From: Beijerinckiaceae bacterium
GTDB taxonomy: Bacteria > Pseudomonadota > Alphaproteobacteria > Rhizobiales > Beijerinckiaceae
DNA: 37,195 nucleotides
NCBI GenBank assembly: GCA_019745195.1
Contig: JAIETL010000063.1
Coordinates: 1-37,195, forward strand
Reading direction: 5' to 3'
The notes beneath the pieces were generated by a model that saw nothing but the letters and a program-made list of their open reading frames with translations, was not told the origin of the DNA and searched no databases. Shown piece after piece: positions 25,184 to 33,454 of the stretch (positions within the stretch are counted from its first letter, which is position 1; the number at the start of each line of letters is the position of its first letter). Both the position numbers and the translations under genes were made by a program.

Positions 25184-25379
25184 TGTGCCGTTGAACAGCC
25201 ACAGAGTTGAGCGATACCGCCTGCGTTGTGGGAACTGGCACAAACGCAGAGGTCGACATGTTGTTTTTCAATCACTTAGCGACAGCACTCAACGATGCCG
25301 CCCTCTCGAATTCCATCGACACATGGGAAGATTTGGGACAATATGAAGATGGGGAAACGCGCGATTTGGGCTCAAAAAC

Positions 25380-25745
25380 ATGAACATGACGGAACTCCTC
25401 GGCCGGGACGGGGAGCGCTTTGTGCATCTGTGGATCATGATCCGGCTGCATCAGATCTCGAAACGCCACGACACCTTTGAGGCCTTCCTGCAAAGCTCGG
25501 GGATCTCGAAGGGCACGCTGTGGAAGCTGATGCGCGGGGAGGGCAACCCGACGATCAGCCTGCTGCAGCGCATCGCCGACAGCCAGAAGATGAGCTTCAT
25601 CGAATTGCTCGGGCTCGATCCGGAGAGCGTGCAGAAGGACCTGGAGAAGGTCGGGATCGACGCCGAGCAGCTGGCGTCCTTCTCCAAAGGCGAGAAGCGC
25701 ACCCGGAAGACTTTGGCGAAGATGCTGGAGAAAAGCGGCGCCTGA
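25380..25745 (+). CDS. XRE-like helix-turn-helix regulator
   Basis: 121 residues. A Cro/C1-type domain lies at about residues 28-80: FEAFLQSSGISKGTLWKLMR, then NPTISLLQRIADSQKMSFIELLG. The C-terminal 40 residues are charged and helical and may form a coiled coil or dimer surface. The start could be ATG 25380 or 25386; neither has a good ribosome site. It stands alone on the plus strand between minus-strand genes of the element, so it is probably a regulator of the block. Confidence 0.8.
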   Translation: MNMTELLGRDGERFVHLWIMIRLHQISKRHDTFEAFLQSSGISKGTLWKLMRGEGNPTISLLQRIADSQKMSFIELLGLDPESVQKDLEKVGIDAEQLASFSKGEKRTRKTLAKMLEKSGA

Positions 25746-25787
25746 GCGGGTCGGGCCAAGCCGCGCGTGCCGCCATCGATCCACCGG

Positions 25788-26240
25788 CTACTGTCGGCTC
25801 CACAGGCTGACCATCCCCTGCCGTTCCAGATCACGCGCACGGCTGTCGCGGTCATCCTGATCGTGCATCTCCGTGACGGCCTTGCCTTGCCGGTCAGCCC
25901 TGTCGCGGGCCTCTTCGTCGGCAAACATCTGATGGGCCAATTCAAGGGCTGAGGGCGGACCGGCTCTGGCGAAAGACACAGGGCGGAGGCCTGTGACTTG
26001 ACGCCAGACCCACGCGGCCGCCAATAATGGCACATACAGGATCGCCAGCAGGCCGATGAGCACAGCCGTGAACCTCAGCTGCAGCTCCGGCAGGAAGGCA
26101 AAGCCGACCAGAACAATCGCCGGGACGATGACGATCAGCCAGCGAAGCAGCGCGAGCCAAGTGATGGCCACGGCCGCAACGAGCGCGACGCCGGCAACCA
26201 CCGTCCCGATCCACGGCCAAACATCTCCCGCCGTCATCAT
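25788..26240 (-). CDS. Membrane protein of accessory element
   Basis: 150 residues, family not recognised. Three hydrophobic helices (about residues 10-30, 33-50 and 58-78) are followed by a charged cytoplasmic-type tail rich in Asp, Glu and Arg (residues 90-150). It starts 59 bases after the lytic transglycosylase stop on the same strand and likely shares its transcript. Its size and topology would suit a small conjugation or envelope accessory protein, which cannot be proved here. Confidence 0.65.
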   Translation of the reverse strand: MMTAGDVWPWIGTVVAGVALVAAVAITWLALLRWLIVIVPAIVLVGFAFLPELQLRFTAVLIGLLAILYVPLLAAAWVWRQVTGLRPVSFARAGPPSALELAHQMFADEEARDRADRQGKAVTEMHDQDDRDSRARDLERQGMVSLWSRQ

Positions 26241-26299
26241 GATTCAGGGCCTTTCTTCACGCCGCGTTCGCTCATCCGGTCGCTTCGCCTTCCACGTCC

Positions 26300-26989
26300 T
26301 CAGACTTGGCCGACACCCACCATGACATCCGTAGACGCGGGGGCAGGGGGCGTGGCGGCCACCGGCGTGCGCCCACCCGGAAAATCCCCCGGTCCCATGA
26401 TGCACTGGGCCTGTCCGTCGCAGCCGGTCGGAGCTGCCTGACCGGCCTGATTGAGGGAAGCCAGACGACGCGTGACGTCGTTGGTCCAGTTCTGACGCTG
26501 AATCTCGGTGCTGCCATTGTAGCGATCGGCAAGACACCGGATGTTCTGGTCGTCGCCGCAACTCCGGATAGCGTCGCGCAAGGTCAGCATCCCGCCATTG
26601 ATGTTGTCGGGGAGGACACCCCGGTCCATGCCGTAGCCGCGCCCCGTCGCTTGCGTCAGCTGCATCGGGCCTTGAACTCCCGTGGGGGACCCGGCGCAGG
26701 CTGACATCGCGCCTTCATGGGCCGAAACCGCAAGCGCCAAGCGTGGATCGACGCCGTAGCGGTTGGCAGAATCGACGATCATACCGGCGATGTTGGGATT
26801 GCGCGCCATGATATCCTGGGTTGAGCCGTAAGTCGGCAGCCCGAAACTATTTGGGCAGAGATCGGTCAGACGCGTGCGCTGGTTGAGGTCACAGGATTGC
26901 GCATCTCGCGTGTAACCATTGGCGCTTGCCGGAGCCGCCGCGAAACAGCCCATCGCCGCAACGGTGAATACTACGACACGGCGTCTCAT
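26300..26989 (-). CDS. Lytic transglycosylase (SLT domain, conjugation type)
   Basis: 229 residues from ATG 26989. A signal peptide (about residues 1-24, ending APASA) is followed by an SLT domain: MIVDSANRYGVDPRLALAVSAHEGAMSAC with the likely catalytic Glu in SAHEG, then GVQGPMQLTQATG. The Pro/Gly-rich C-terminus (after about residue 185) is probably unstructured. VirB1-like enzymes open peptidoglycan for a secretion channel. The start overlaps the previous gene stop (ATGA). The frame continues open to 27607 but that part is a shadow of the upstream gene. Confidence 0.87.
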   Translation of the reverse strand: MRRRVVVFTVAAMGCFAAAPASANGYTRDAQSCDLNQRTRLTDLCPNSFGLPTYGSTQDIMARNPNIAGMIVDSANRYGVDPRLALAVSAHEGAMSACAGSPTGVQGPMQLTQATGRGYGMDRGVLPDNINGGMLTLRDAIRSCGDDQNIRCLADRYNGSTEIQRQNWTNDVTRRLASLNQAGQAAPTGCDGQAQCIMGPGDFPGGRTPVAATPPAPASTDVMVGVGQV

Positions 26990-27333
26990 CGCTGCACCGG
27001 GCAGAAGCGGAAGACCGCGCCATTGACGGAGAAGGAGCGCCGGTCGATCCGCCGATAAGTCCATCTTTGGGTTTCGCGGGTGCTGGCGTCGCCTCCCTCC
27101 ATACAGGTGACGGCATAGCTGTCTCCGGCTCGGCCAGCGTCCTGAAGCGTGCACTGCACCCCCTTGTTGCCGAACTGGCGACCGTCGAAGCTGAGGATCG
27201 CGGGCGAAGGCGCTTCGGTGCAGGGATACTCCTTCACCACATAGTCGCCGCGCTCGAGATCGAGCGCCTGGGCAGCGGCCGGAGGCGGCATGGCGGCGAG
27301 CAGGGCGCAGGTGGCGAGGGTGGTGAGGCACAT
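26986..27333 (-). CDS. Small secreted Cys-containing protein
   Basis: 115 residues from ATG 27333 with a GGAAGGAG site. A signal peptide spans about residues 1-21 (ending PPAAAQ). The mature part has four Cys residues (in YPCTEA, GVQCTL, AVTCMEG and RFCPVQR), which could form two disulfides. Family not recognised. It is coupled to the transglycosylase gene by an ATGA overlap, so the two products probably work in the same periplasmic process. Confidence 0.72.
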   Translation of the reverse strand: MCLTTLATCALLAAMPPPAAAQALDLERGDYVVKEYPCTEAPSPAILSFDGRQFGNKGVQCTLQDAGRAGDSYAVTCMEGGDASTRETQRWTYRRIDRRSFSVNGAVFRFCPVQR

Positions 27334-27570
27334 GGCGGTTCTCCTTCCGTTGAGGGGCCGGGCAGCGTCCGCCGCGGGAAGGCGGATCTCGGTCAAGGCC
27401 GCGCCGTGAGGCGCGCCGGAAGGGCAGCCTTGATCCGGCGGCCGGCTCCTGCGGCATGCTGCCAGCCCAACGGAAGAGGGCTGCCATAAGGGCTGAGATG
27501 AGCGATCGGTTGAATGCCAGGTCATGAGTTCTCCCAACATGGTCTTGCTTCCCGGAAGGGTCTTGGTGCG

Positions 27571-28176
27571 TCAGCTGCCGCGCGGAATCGGAATGACGAG
27601 ATCGCAACCGGCCACGGCCTGGCCGCCGATCACGAGGCCGGTTCGGATGGTGCGGGTGGCGAGGTCGTAGGCGGCGTAGGAGCCGGCCTCCCGGTCCGAG
27701 GTGAAGGCGCGGCGCGGGTCCCCAAATTCCAGGAAGCAGCCCTTACCGGCATCAAGCACGCTACCAGCCCCGCCGCCTTGGCTTTGATCGTAGATCGCCA
27801 GACGCATCGGGCAGCGTTTCACAGTGACCTTGTGACGTTCATCATGCCGGACGGTCTTGCAGGCGCTGACGGCATTGAAGACCGAGAGGACAACGATCCT
27901 GGTCGGCGAACGGACCACGAAGGCGGAGGCGACCGCTGGCGCATTGCCTGCGGCGAACCGTGTGTCGCCGGATCGCGCATAGTGCGCATTGTTCTCGTTG
28001 AGCCTGTCGGCCCAGATCTCGGCATAAGACCGCGCGGCTTCGTTCGGCAGCCGGAGGTCCGCATAAGTGATGTCGCGCCAGTCGAACTGGGCCGCGGTTT
28101 GCGCGAACGTCTCCCCCGGTGCTCCGCAAGCGAGCCCGGCGAGCATCACGGAAAGGGTCGAACAACGGCCTGACAT
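27571..28176 (-). CDS. Secreted protein of unknown family
   Basis: 201 residues with a signal peptide (about residues 1-26, ending ETFAQ). The mature protein has ITYADLRLPNEAARSYAEIWADRLN and three further Cys residues. No family is recognised. The start codon lies inside the promoter of the divergent acyltransferase gene. A -10-like TATAAT also exists on this strand 14 bases before the ATG, giving a very short 5' leader. The 237-base gap after it (27334-27570) shows nothing beyond the leader of the next gene. Confidence 0.68.
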   Translation of the reverse strand: MSGRCSTLSVMLAGLACGAPGETFAQTAAQFDWRDITYADLRLPNEAARSYAEIWADRLNENNAHYARSGDTRFAAGNAPAVASAFVVRSPTRIVVLSVFNAVSACKTVRHDERHKVTVKRCPMRLAIYDQSQGGGAGSVLDAGKGCFLEFGDPRRAFTSDREAGSYAAYDLATRTIRTGLVIGGQAVAGCDLVIPIPRGS

Positions 28177-28202
28177 GTGTTCAGCAGTATATTATAATGA
28201 CC
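28170..28202 (+). promoter_or_regulatory. Palindrome-related promoter, copy 2
   Basis: CTGACA (28170-28175), 17-base spacer, TATAAT (28193-28198), followed by GACC. The right half ATTATAATGACC matches the other copies and the left half is degenerate. The expected transcript start is at about 28205, almost on the acyltransferase ATG (28208). The element may also serve the divergent gene because ATTATAAT is symmetric. Confidence 0.65.
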
Positions 28203-28207
28203 TTACG

Positions 28208-29326
28208 ATGTCGAGCGATCAATCACCATCAGGAGGGCAGGGTGCCGATGCCCGTCTCGCCAATCTCGACTTTCTGCGCGGTGTTGCCGCGCTGATGGTC
28301 TGCCTGTCCCATGCGCCGTTCTTCCTTGGCCAGGCAGGGGAGGTTCCATCCTGGCTGGCGATTCCGGCGCTCGGCGTCGGGGTCGATCTGTTCTTCGCGA
28401 TCTCGGGCTTTGTCGTCGCTCTGTCCCTGCAGAACCTGCATCAGCGATCAGGCGCGTTCGGAAGCACGGCGAGCGCCTTCTACATCCGTAGGCTCGCTCG
28501 GATCATACCGCTGTGCTGGACCATGCTGATCGTGATGGGCGTCATAGCCATTGCACTACCGCAGTTTACTCTCCCTTGGGCCGATCTCGCGAGCGCCTTC
28601 ACCTTCACCGCGAACGGGCATTTCGGGCGGTGCTTCTTAGGTGTGACTGGGTGCGGCAGCGGCAATTTCCTGCAGCACACTTGGTCGCTCGCACTCGAGC
28701 TGCAGTTCTATCTGGTCGCGCCAGCACTGTTCCTGATCCCTGTGCCGGTCCTGCGAGGCCTGACACTCGCGGTCCTCTTCATCGGCGTGTTCTTCCTGCG
28801 ACCATGGCAGACGAGCCTCGCCTGGGCGTTCCGGATCGAGCCGCTGATGCTCGGCTTCTGGATCGGCCGGGAATGGGTCGGGCGCACCGACTGGCGCTGG
28901 CCGCGCCATGTCCCCGCCCTGACGTGGACAGAACTGATCGGCCTCATCACGGTGATGGCGCTGCTGCCGCGCGTCATGATCGGCCCCTTGAGCGGCGTGG
29001 GGATCGTCAGCGTCGCCGCCATCGCGGGCTGGATCGTCGTGCGCAGCGCCTTGTCGACCGCGCTGCTCACGAACGACATCGCTGTCCGGATCGGCTCGAG
29101 CCTCGGGGCCTGGTCCTATGCCATCTATCTGATCCATCCGCCGATCATGATCGCGATCGGCTGGAGCGGCTTGGCCAGCGTGATCGGGTTCGGCGGAATC
29201 TTGGCGTTGTCGATGGCGATCGTGATCGCCGTGGCATGGTGGCTGACGCGTGCCATCGGAGATCCGGCCTATCGCGCGGCCAAGGTGTTTACCGAGCGCC
29301 ATGTGCAGAAGGAGCGTCTCGCATGA
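28208..29326 (+). CDS. Acyltransferase 3 family membrane protein
   Basis: 372 residues with about ten membrane helices. The N-terminus LANLDFLRGVAALMVCLSHA holds the family R-G-x-A-A and the catalytic His region, followed by GVDLFFAISGFVVALSL. These enzymes move acetyl or other acyl groups onto sugars, lipids or peptidoglycan at the inner membrane (OafA/NodX/WecH type). Surface or exopolysaccharide modification by the element is likely. The ATG has no ribosome site and its promoter allows almost no leader, so translation may be leaderless. A frame opening at 28067 overlaps the divergent gene and is not used. Confidence 0.85.
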   Translation: MSSDQSPSGGQGADARLANLDFLRGVAALMVCLSHAPFFLGQAGEVPSWLAIPALGVGVDLFFAISGFVVALSLQNLHQRSGAFGSTASAFYIRRLARIIPLCWTMLIVMGVIAIALPQFTLPWADLASAFTFTANGHFGRCFLGVTGCGSGNFLQHTWSLALELQFYLVAPALFLIPVPVLRGLTLAVLFIGVFFLRPWQTSLAWAFRIEPLMLGFWIGREWVGRTDWRWPRHVPALTWTELIGLITVMALLPRVMIGPLSGVGIVSVAAIAGWIVVRSALSTALLTNDIAVRIGSSLGAWSYAIYLIHPPIMIAIGWSGLASVIGFGGILALSMAIVIAVAWWLTRAIGDPAYRAAKVFTERHVQKERLA

Positions 29327-29547
29327 CCGATGAGAGTACGCGGGAGAAGCAGACGTTCACGATCATCCTGCCCGAGGGCATGGACTGCAACGACGCGACA
29401 AAGGCGCTCGGCGAGCGTTATCTCGGCGCGGCTGACGGTGATCCCGTGCTCGCAGTGCTGCTGGCCTGCCGGGATGTGATCTGGCTCCGCGACTGCGCCA
29501 GCCACGGCCTGACGCGCGGGCGCAAGCTGACGATCGATGACATCTAG
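29323..29547 (+). CDS. Small protein coupled to acyltransferase
   Basis: 74 residues; family not recognised. AAGGAG lies before the ATG, which overlaps the acyltransferase stop (ATGA). The protein is soluble and acidic, with EGMDCNDATKALGERYLG and two further Cys residues (LLACRD, LRDCASHG). Its stop overlaps by 4 bases the stop of the convergent lipoprotein gene. Translational coupling supports a real gene. Confidence 0.68.
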   Translation: MTDESTREKQTFTIILPEGMDCNDATKALGERYLGAADGDPVLAVLLACRDVIWLRDCASHGLTRGRKLTIDDI

Positions 29548-30146
29548 GTCCGGTCACCGAAGGGATTCCAGGACCGCACTGGAGACGGTTCGGGATGAAG
29601 CCAAGGCGGCGGAGCACTGGATGGATCGGGATCGTGCATGCGCCAGGCTTTTTGGTGGAAGTAAAAGTTGATCGGGGCGCGCCACAGGCGCTGGCCGGCG
29701 TCGTCGAGGAATTCGGTGGAACATAGAACGACGGGACCGCGATATCGCACCATCCGCCCGGTCTGGCCGTCGAGCGCGCCGGGCCTGCAGGCGAAAAGCC
29801 GCACGCTCGCGGCTGGATAACTCGGTCCGGCGAACGTGATGGGCTGAACGGGACCTTTTGTGACCCCCGAGAAACGGACAGCACTCCATTGCGAGCGCAG
29901 GAAGGCGTTCTGCGCCTGCGGCTGCGTCGGATAGGCGACCCGTTCCGTCAGGACTGGCGCAAAGGTCGAGCGGTCCGGCGCATATTCCAGACGACCCGCG
30001 CGGACCTGATCCGGCGTGTGGAGCGCATCGCGGGCAGGGGCGGCGATGGGCGTCGCCAGCGACATTTGCGCCTCGTGCTGCACAGCGCAGCCCGCGAGCA
30101 GGGCACTGCCGAACATCGTCAAAGTGAGTTCACGAACGGTCAACAT
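29544..30146 (-). CDS. Putative lipoprotein
   Basis: 200 residues from ATG 30146. A lipoprotein signal ends in the lipobox LLAGC (Cys at residue 20), so the product should be membrane-anchored in the periplasm. The rest, with QNAFLRSQWSAVRFSG and FYFHQKAWRMHDPDP, is of unknown family. An alternative ATG (30116) would leave too short a signal. A partly matching CGGTCA element with AT-rich DNA next to it at 30136-30152 may be a degenerate copy of the shared promoter, which would favour the later start. Confidence 0.65.
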   Translation of the reverse strand: MLTVRELTLTMFGSALLAGCAVQHEAQMSLATPIAAPARDALHTPDQVRAGRLEYAPDRSTFAPVLTERVAYPTQPQAQNAFLRSQWSAVRFSGVTKGPVQPITFAGPSYPAASVRLFACRPGALDGQTGRMVRYRGPVVLCSTEFLDDAGQRLWRAPINFYFHQKAWRMHDPDPSSAPPPWLHPEPSPVRSWNPFGDRT

Positions 30147-30195
30147 AATAAATAGATAGACGATTCCAGCGTGAAGCGAAAGTCCCGTTCTGTGG

Positions 30196-30786
30196 TCATT
30201 GCGGCTGCGATGGCGGCTGCGTGGCCTGGCGCTGCCGGAAGGCCCAGGGCATCTCGAAGGTCGAGCCCCACAACCCGCGGGCACTGCGCTTCGCCTCTGC
30301 CTCGGCGTTTCTGTAGAGATCGATCAGGGGGCCGCTCTCCGCCACATCGACCACGGCTGCGCCAATCCGCAGCAATTCGAGCCCCATATCGGGGAAGTCG
30401 TTGCTGGCGCAGCGCGCATGGCGGATGCCGTCCTTCTCCACCAAGACATTGCAGGCGACCCATTTGTTGAGCGTCGCCGAAACCAGCCAGGCCACCGGCA
30501 CGACATGGCAGGGCCAAAGCTGCGGCCCGAGCTCGGCGACTTGTCCGGGCTCGCAGGTCTCGATCCCGTAAAGCCGGTAGCTCGCGCCGGTGCCCACGTC
30601 GCGAAAGCTGCGGCCGTCCAGAACCGAAACGCGCATCGGCGTACGCTGGACGGTCTCGCGCGGGGTGTAGATGGTCGGCGGCGCAGACGTTGGTGGCGGC
30701 ACGGAGGGTGGAGACATCTGCGCGTGGCAAGGCTTGGTCGCTGCCAAGGCCGCGCAGAGCGCGACTGCCGTCACAGCCCGCATCAT
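30196..30786 (-). CDS. Secreted SNase-like fold protein, degenerate catalytic site
   Basis: 196 residues from ATG 30786; the start overlaps the DUF1173 stop (ATGA). A signal peptide is at about residues 1-22 (ending KPCHAQ). The mature part follows the thermonuclease layout: VLDGRSF in place of DGDT, then RLYGIETCEP in place of RLxGIDxPE, and C-terminal AEAEAKRSARGLW. The catalytic Asp positions are changed, so nuclease activity is doubtful. A related protein is encoded at 33455-34078. Four to five Cys residues may form disulfides. Confidence 0.75.
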   Translation of the reverse strand: MMRAVTAVALCAALAATKPCHAQMSPPSVPPPTSAPPTIYTPRETVQRTPMRVSVLDGRSFRDVGTGASYRLYGIETCEPGQVAELGPQLWPCHVVPVAWLVSATLNKWVACNVLVEKDGIRHARCASNDFPDMGLELLRIGAAVVDVAESGPLIDLYRNAEAEAKRSARGLWGSTFEMPWAFRQRQATQPPSQPQ

Positions 30787-32054
30787 GGCGCCGTCCCACC
30801 CGGCACGCCTGCTTCTGTTGGGCTGGTTCGCGACCGCCGCGGCGGCAAGGTTGGCCGTCCCTCCGCGATATCGCAGCGCCAAACCGGGATGCCCTTGTCT
30901 TCGATCGCCTTGATCGCCTGCACCTGCGCATCCGTCGGCTGCTCGTCGATCAGGAACACGGCCGTGCCGGAATCGCCTGTATCCGTCAGCAGGAGCGCGG
31001 CGATGGCGTTGTCCTGCCCATAGTCCAGGCTCTTGAAATACCCCCTGCCTTGATCATCGCTCGCGACAAGCAGGCGATACTCCGCCATCGACCCGAACGG
31101 GATCCAGTGCGGGGTTGCGGCCGTCATCGCGATGTCGATGATGGATAGGGTGTCGCCCTCTCCGACGATCACGACGGCGCAAGCGATGACATGGCCAGCG
31201 CCGCGCGGGCCGGTCATCAGCCCCGTGATCCGCTCCAGTGCGTCGAGGAAGGGCTTCTGAATGTCAGGTTTCAGCGTGAAGCGGCGCTGCGGCAAGTGCT
31301 TGAAGGTGATTTGACCCGCATCGATGTCCTTCAGCTCGGCGAACAGAAGGATCGAGCGCTTTTCTGCCCCAGCCTTGCGTTCGATGACACGCCAGTCGCG
31401 GAACAGCTCATCCTTGTGTTCCGGGCTGAAGATGCGCGGCGCGAAGCTGAACGCAGCAAGATTGCGGTAGCGCGATGTCGCCTGCGCGCTCATCGTCTCC
31501 AGGATGCGGCCGCGCATCACGTTCCAGCTGCGCTTGCCGTGCAGGCCCTTGTGCATCTTGTGGAGTTCCGCCGTCTCAAGCACATGGTGCAGGAAGCCGA
31601 GCAGCGACAGGCGCGCAAAGCGTTTGCGGAGTTTTGATGCATCGCCCAGCGTCATCGCCCCGTCCGACGCGGCTGCCTTATCCTTGTGCGACAGCGGAAA
31701 GGCGAGGCGCAGGATATGGTGGGCGCCGTCATCGTCGGTGCGGATCGCGCCGCCCAGATGATCGGCGCGGCCGGTCAGGCCCTCGGGCGCCTCGTAGTGC
31801 CTGCAGGCCGGGTTGTGCTCATGCCCCTGGCCGGGCATCCGGCGCAGGATGTAGAGATCATGACCGGGTGTGTTTTGGCCGATGACGGCTTGGCCCAGGG
31901 CGCTCCGGCGCTCGATAACCATGGGCAGTTTGGCGCTGAAAGGACGGCAGAGGCACAGCGGCCGCGAGCCGCCGCCATGCGCGCGTTTGAGCGCTGCCGG
32001 CAGTTCGGCGTCATCCTCGTCATAGGCGCGGTTGTCGATCTCGTAAGCGGTCAT
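30783..32054 (-). CDS. DUF1173 family protein
   Basis: 423 residues. The N-terminal region CLCRPFSAKLPMVIERR followed by LYILRRMPGQGHEHNPACR is the DUF1173 signature, a possible zinc site (C-x-C, then H-x-H-x3-C). The middle is helical and the C-terminal part (about residues 280-400) contains a DUF1173-typical ALLLTD and AVFLIDE region. The family is common on alphaproteobacterial plasmids and integrative elements; its function is unknown. It forms an operon with the following SNase-like gene and has a palindromic promoter 39 bases upstream. Confidence 0.85.
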   Translation of the reverse strand: MTAYEIDNRAYDEDDAELPAALKRAHGGGSRPLCLCRPFSAKLPMVIERRSALGQAVIGQNTPGHDLYILRRMPGQGHEHNPACRHYEAPEGLTGRADHLGGAIRTDDDGAHHILRLAFPLSHKDKAAASDGAMTLGDASKLRKRFARLSLLGFLHHVLETAELHKMHKGLHGKRSWNVMRGRILETMSAQATSRYRNLAAFSFAPRIFSPEHKDELFRDWRVIERKAGAEKRSILLFAELKDIDAGQITFKHLPQRRFTLKPDIQKPFLDALERITGLMTGPRGAGHVIACAVVIVGEGDTLSIIDIAMTAATPHWIPFGSMAEYRLLVASDDQGRGYFKSLDYGQDNAIAALLLTDTGDSGTAVFLIDEQPTDAQVQAIKAIEDKGIPVWRCDIAEGRPTLPPRRSRTSPTEAGVPGGTAP

Positions 32055-32090
32055 GGCGCACCATCATCGGCACGTCAGTCTACCGCAATC

Positions 32091-32110
32091 GGTCATTATA
32101 GTGAACTGGA
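32091..32110 (-). promoter_or_regulatory. Palindromic promoter, copy 3
   Basis: Minus strand: CAGTTCACTATAATGACCG, with TATAAT (plus 32095-32100) inside the near-palindrome TCATTATAGTGA (32093-32104). It lies 39 bases before the DUF1173 start. No clear -35 is visible at 16-18 bases, so an activator or extended contacts to CAGTTCA may be needed. Confidence 0.75.
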
Positions 32111-32148
32111 AAACGAACACGGGGTGGAGCGGATGGCAGGCAATGACA

Positions 32149-32171
32149 GGAGGCCGCTGGAGGCGGCCTCC
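32149..32171 (-). terminator. Stem-loop after ardC
   Basis: A perfect 9-base inverted repeat, GGAGGCCGC and GCGGCCTCC with a 5-base loop, begins 12 bases beyond the ardC stop. There is no T-tract. It also lies upstream of the DUF1173 promoter, separating the two units. Confidence 0.55.
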
Positions 32172-32182
32172 GAACTCGGGCG

Positions 32183-33031
32183 TCACGGTCGCCCGGCAAT
32201 CAGGTCCGCCGCCTTGGAGGCCGCAGCAGCAGCCGCAAAGATCGCCTTGTCCGAGGATTTGAGGAGCTTGAGGTAGCCTTCGATGTATTGGACGTGGTCG
32301 GGCCGGACATCGTTGGTGAGCCCGGTCTCGGCGCAGAGAAAGGCGGCGGTCAGCTCGGCGACCAGCTCCTCGAAATGGTAGTCATGCTGACCCCAGCGTC
32401 CGAAGCTACGGTTGAGGCGGCTTTCGTGTCCGCTCCAATGCCCGAGCTCATGAAAAACCGTGGAATAGTAGGCCTCACGGGGCGTGCTCGTCGATGTCCC
32501 GACGAACCTCGCCCGATCCGGCATATGGATTTCGTCCTTCGAGGGGAAGTAACAGGCATGCTCGCCACCATGGAGTATCGTTGCGCCGGTGTCGGTCACA
32601 AGCCGATCAATGGCCTCGTCGGTCTCGAAGAGCGGCGTATCGGAAGCCGTGATGTTTGCGCCATCGACCTGGGTTGCATTGAAGACGTGGCTCGCCCGGG
32701 CGTAGAGCACCCTGCGGTCCGTCTCGTCTTCGTCGTCCTTGAGATCGAGCTGCTTGTAGAAGACGATCAGCGTGCCCTTCTCGCCCTTGCGGACGCTGGC
32801 GCCAGCCTTCTTCCATTGCTCGAAGGTCGCCCAGAGGTCGGTGGTGTAGCCGCCCGCCATGGCGGCGATCCAGAGCGACAGCACATTGATGCCGCGATAG
32901 GTCTTCTGGGTGGTGGCATTGCGCGGCACGCCCTTGGTCTGAACCCAGGGCATCCTGAAACTGCCCGCGCCTTGCTCGATCGCCGTGATGATCTTGTCGG
33001 TGATCGCCTGGTGAATGTTGAAGCTGGTCAT
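32183..33031 (-). CDS. ardC: ArdC-type antirestriction protein (ssDNA-binding plus metallopeptidase)
   Basis: 282 residues from ATG 33031 with GGAGAG upstream. The N-terminal ssDNA-binding domain (about residues 1-125) has the family ITAIEQGAGSFRMPW and TYRGINVLSLW. The C-terminal zinc metallopeptidase-like domain has HELGHWSGH at about residues 190-198, then FEELVAELTAAFLC with the third metal ligand. ArdC proteins protect incoming ssDNA from host restriction during conjugation. Presence of this gene is a strong sign of a transferable element. Confidence 0.92.
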   Translation of the reverse strand: MTSFNIHQAITDKIITAIEQGAGSFRMPWVQTKGVPRNATTQKTYRGINVLSLWIAAMAGGYTTDLWATFEQWKKAGASVRKGEKGTLIVFYKQLDLKDDEDETDRRVLYARASHVFNATQVDGANITASDTPLFETDEAIDRLVTDTGATILHGGEHACYFPSKDEIHMPDRARFVGTSTSTPREAYYSTVFHELGHWSGHESRLNRSFGRWGQHDYHFEELVAELTAAFLCAETGLTNDVRPDHVQYIEGYLKLLKSSDKAIFAAAAAASKAADLIAGRP

Positions 33032-33044
33032 CGTTCTCTCTCCA

Positions 33045-33061
33045 GCGGGGACCATCCCCGC
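33045..33061 (-). promoter_or_regulatory. Leader hairpin before ardC
   Basis: GCGGGGA-CCA-TCCCCGC is a perfect 7-base inverted repeat 14 bases before the ardC start. The parB-like gene has a hairpin in a similar leader position (23070-23085). It could be a 5'-leader structure controlling translation or an operator. Confidence 0.4.
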
Positions 33062-33203
33062 GGGAGCGGATCAGCGGGCGCGGTGCGGGCGCACCCGAAG
33101 GGCGGCGTCAGCCGAGGGCTTGCCCCTTGCGCCGGGAAGCGCCGCGCCAGCTCAAGACGCGGACAAACCGGGGAGGGATCCGGCATGGAGAGAGCGCGCC
33201 GTG

Positions 33204-33416
33204 ATGCATGAACCGGGCTATCCGACGAAGGGGCTTGGCAGCGGGGCTGCTGCTGGTCGGGATCGGAGGGCCAGCCTGTGGCGACGCTGGCAGGAGCTGA
33301 ACCCGCAGGAGACCTGAGGCGCGATCCTGTCGATTGGCGGCGCCGTCATCCTGCTGGCTGCACTGATTAGTGCGTTCGTCCGGCCAGCCATGCAAAGGCA
33401 GCGTTGTTGCGAGTAA
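33204..33416 (+). pseudogene. Small membrane protein gene interrupted by TGA
   Basis: A GGAGAGAG site precedes ATG 33204. The frame reads 37 codons (MHEPGYPTKGLG to LNPQET), meets TGA at 33315-33317, then continues in the same frame for 32 codons with an obvious membrane helix (ILSIGGAVILLAALISAFV) to TAA 33414. The simplest view is a 70-residue single-helix protein broken by a nonsense change, for instance TGG to TGA. It lies in a 423-base stretch (33032-33454) with no other gene. The hydrophobic part could also be chance. Confidence 0.4.
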
Positions 33417-33454
33417 GGGGAGGGTCGGTTCAACCGCGCACTGGCCAGGACCGG

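Noticed and set aside
26990..27607. N-terminal extension of the lytic transglycosylase frame
   Set aside because: The region overlaps the secreted protein gene 26986-27333, lacks homology, and a signal peptide begins at the internal ATG 26989.
28513..29322. Plus-strand frame inside the acyltransferase gene leading into the 74-aa protein
   Set aside because: Only its last 75 codons, from ATG 29323 with a ribosome site, are plausible; the rest is an out-of-frame shadow.
32288..33211. 307-codon plus-strand frame opposite ardC
   Set aside because: It is a shadow of ardC, whose HELGH motif and domain structure are on the minus strand.
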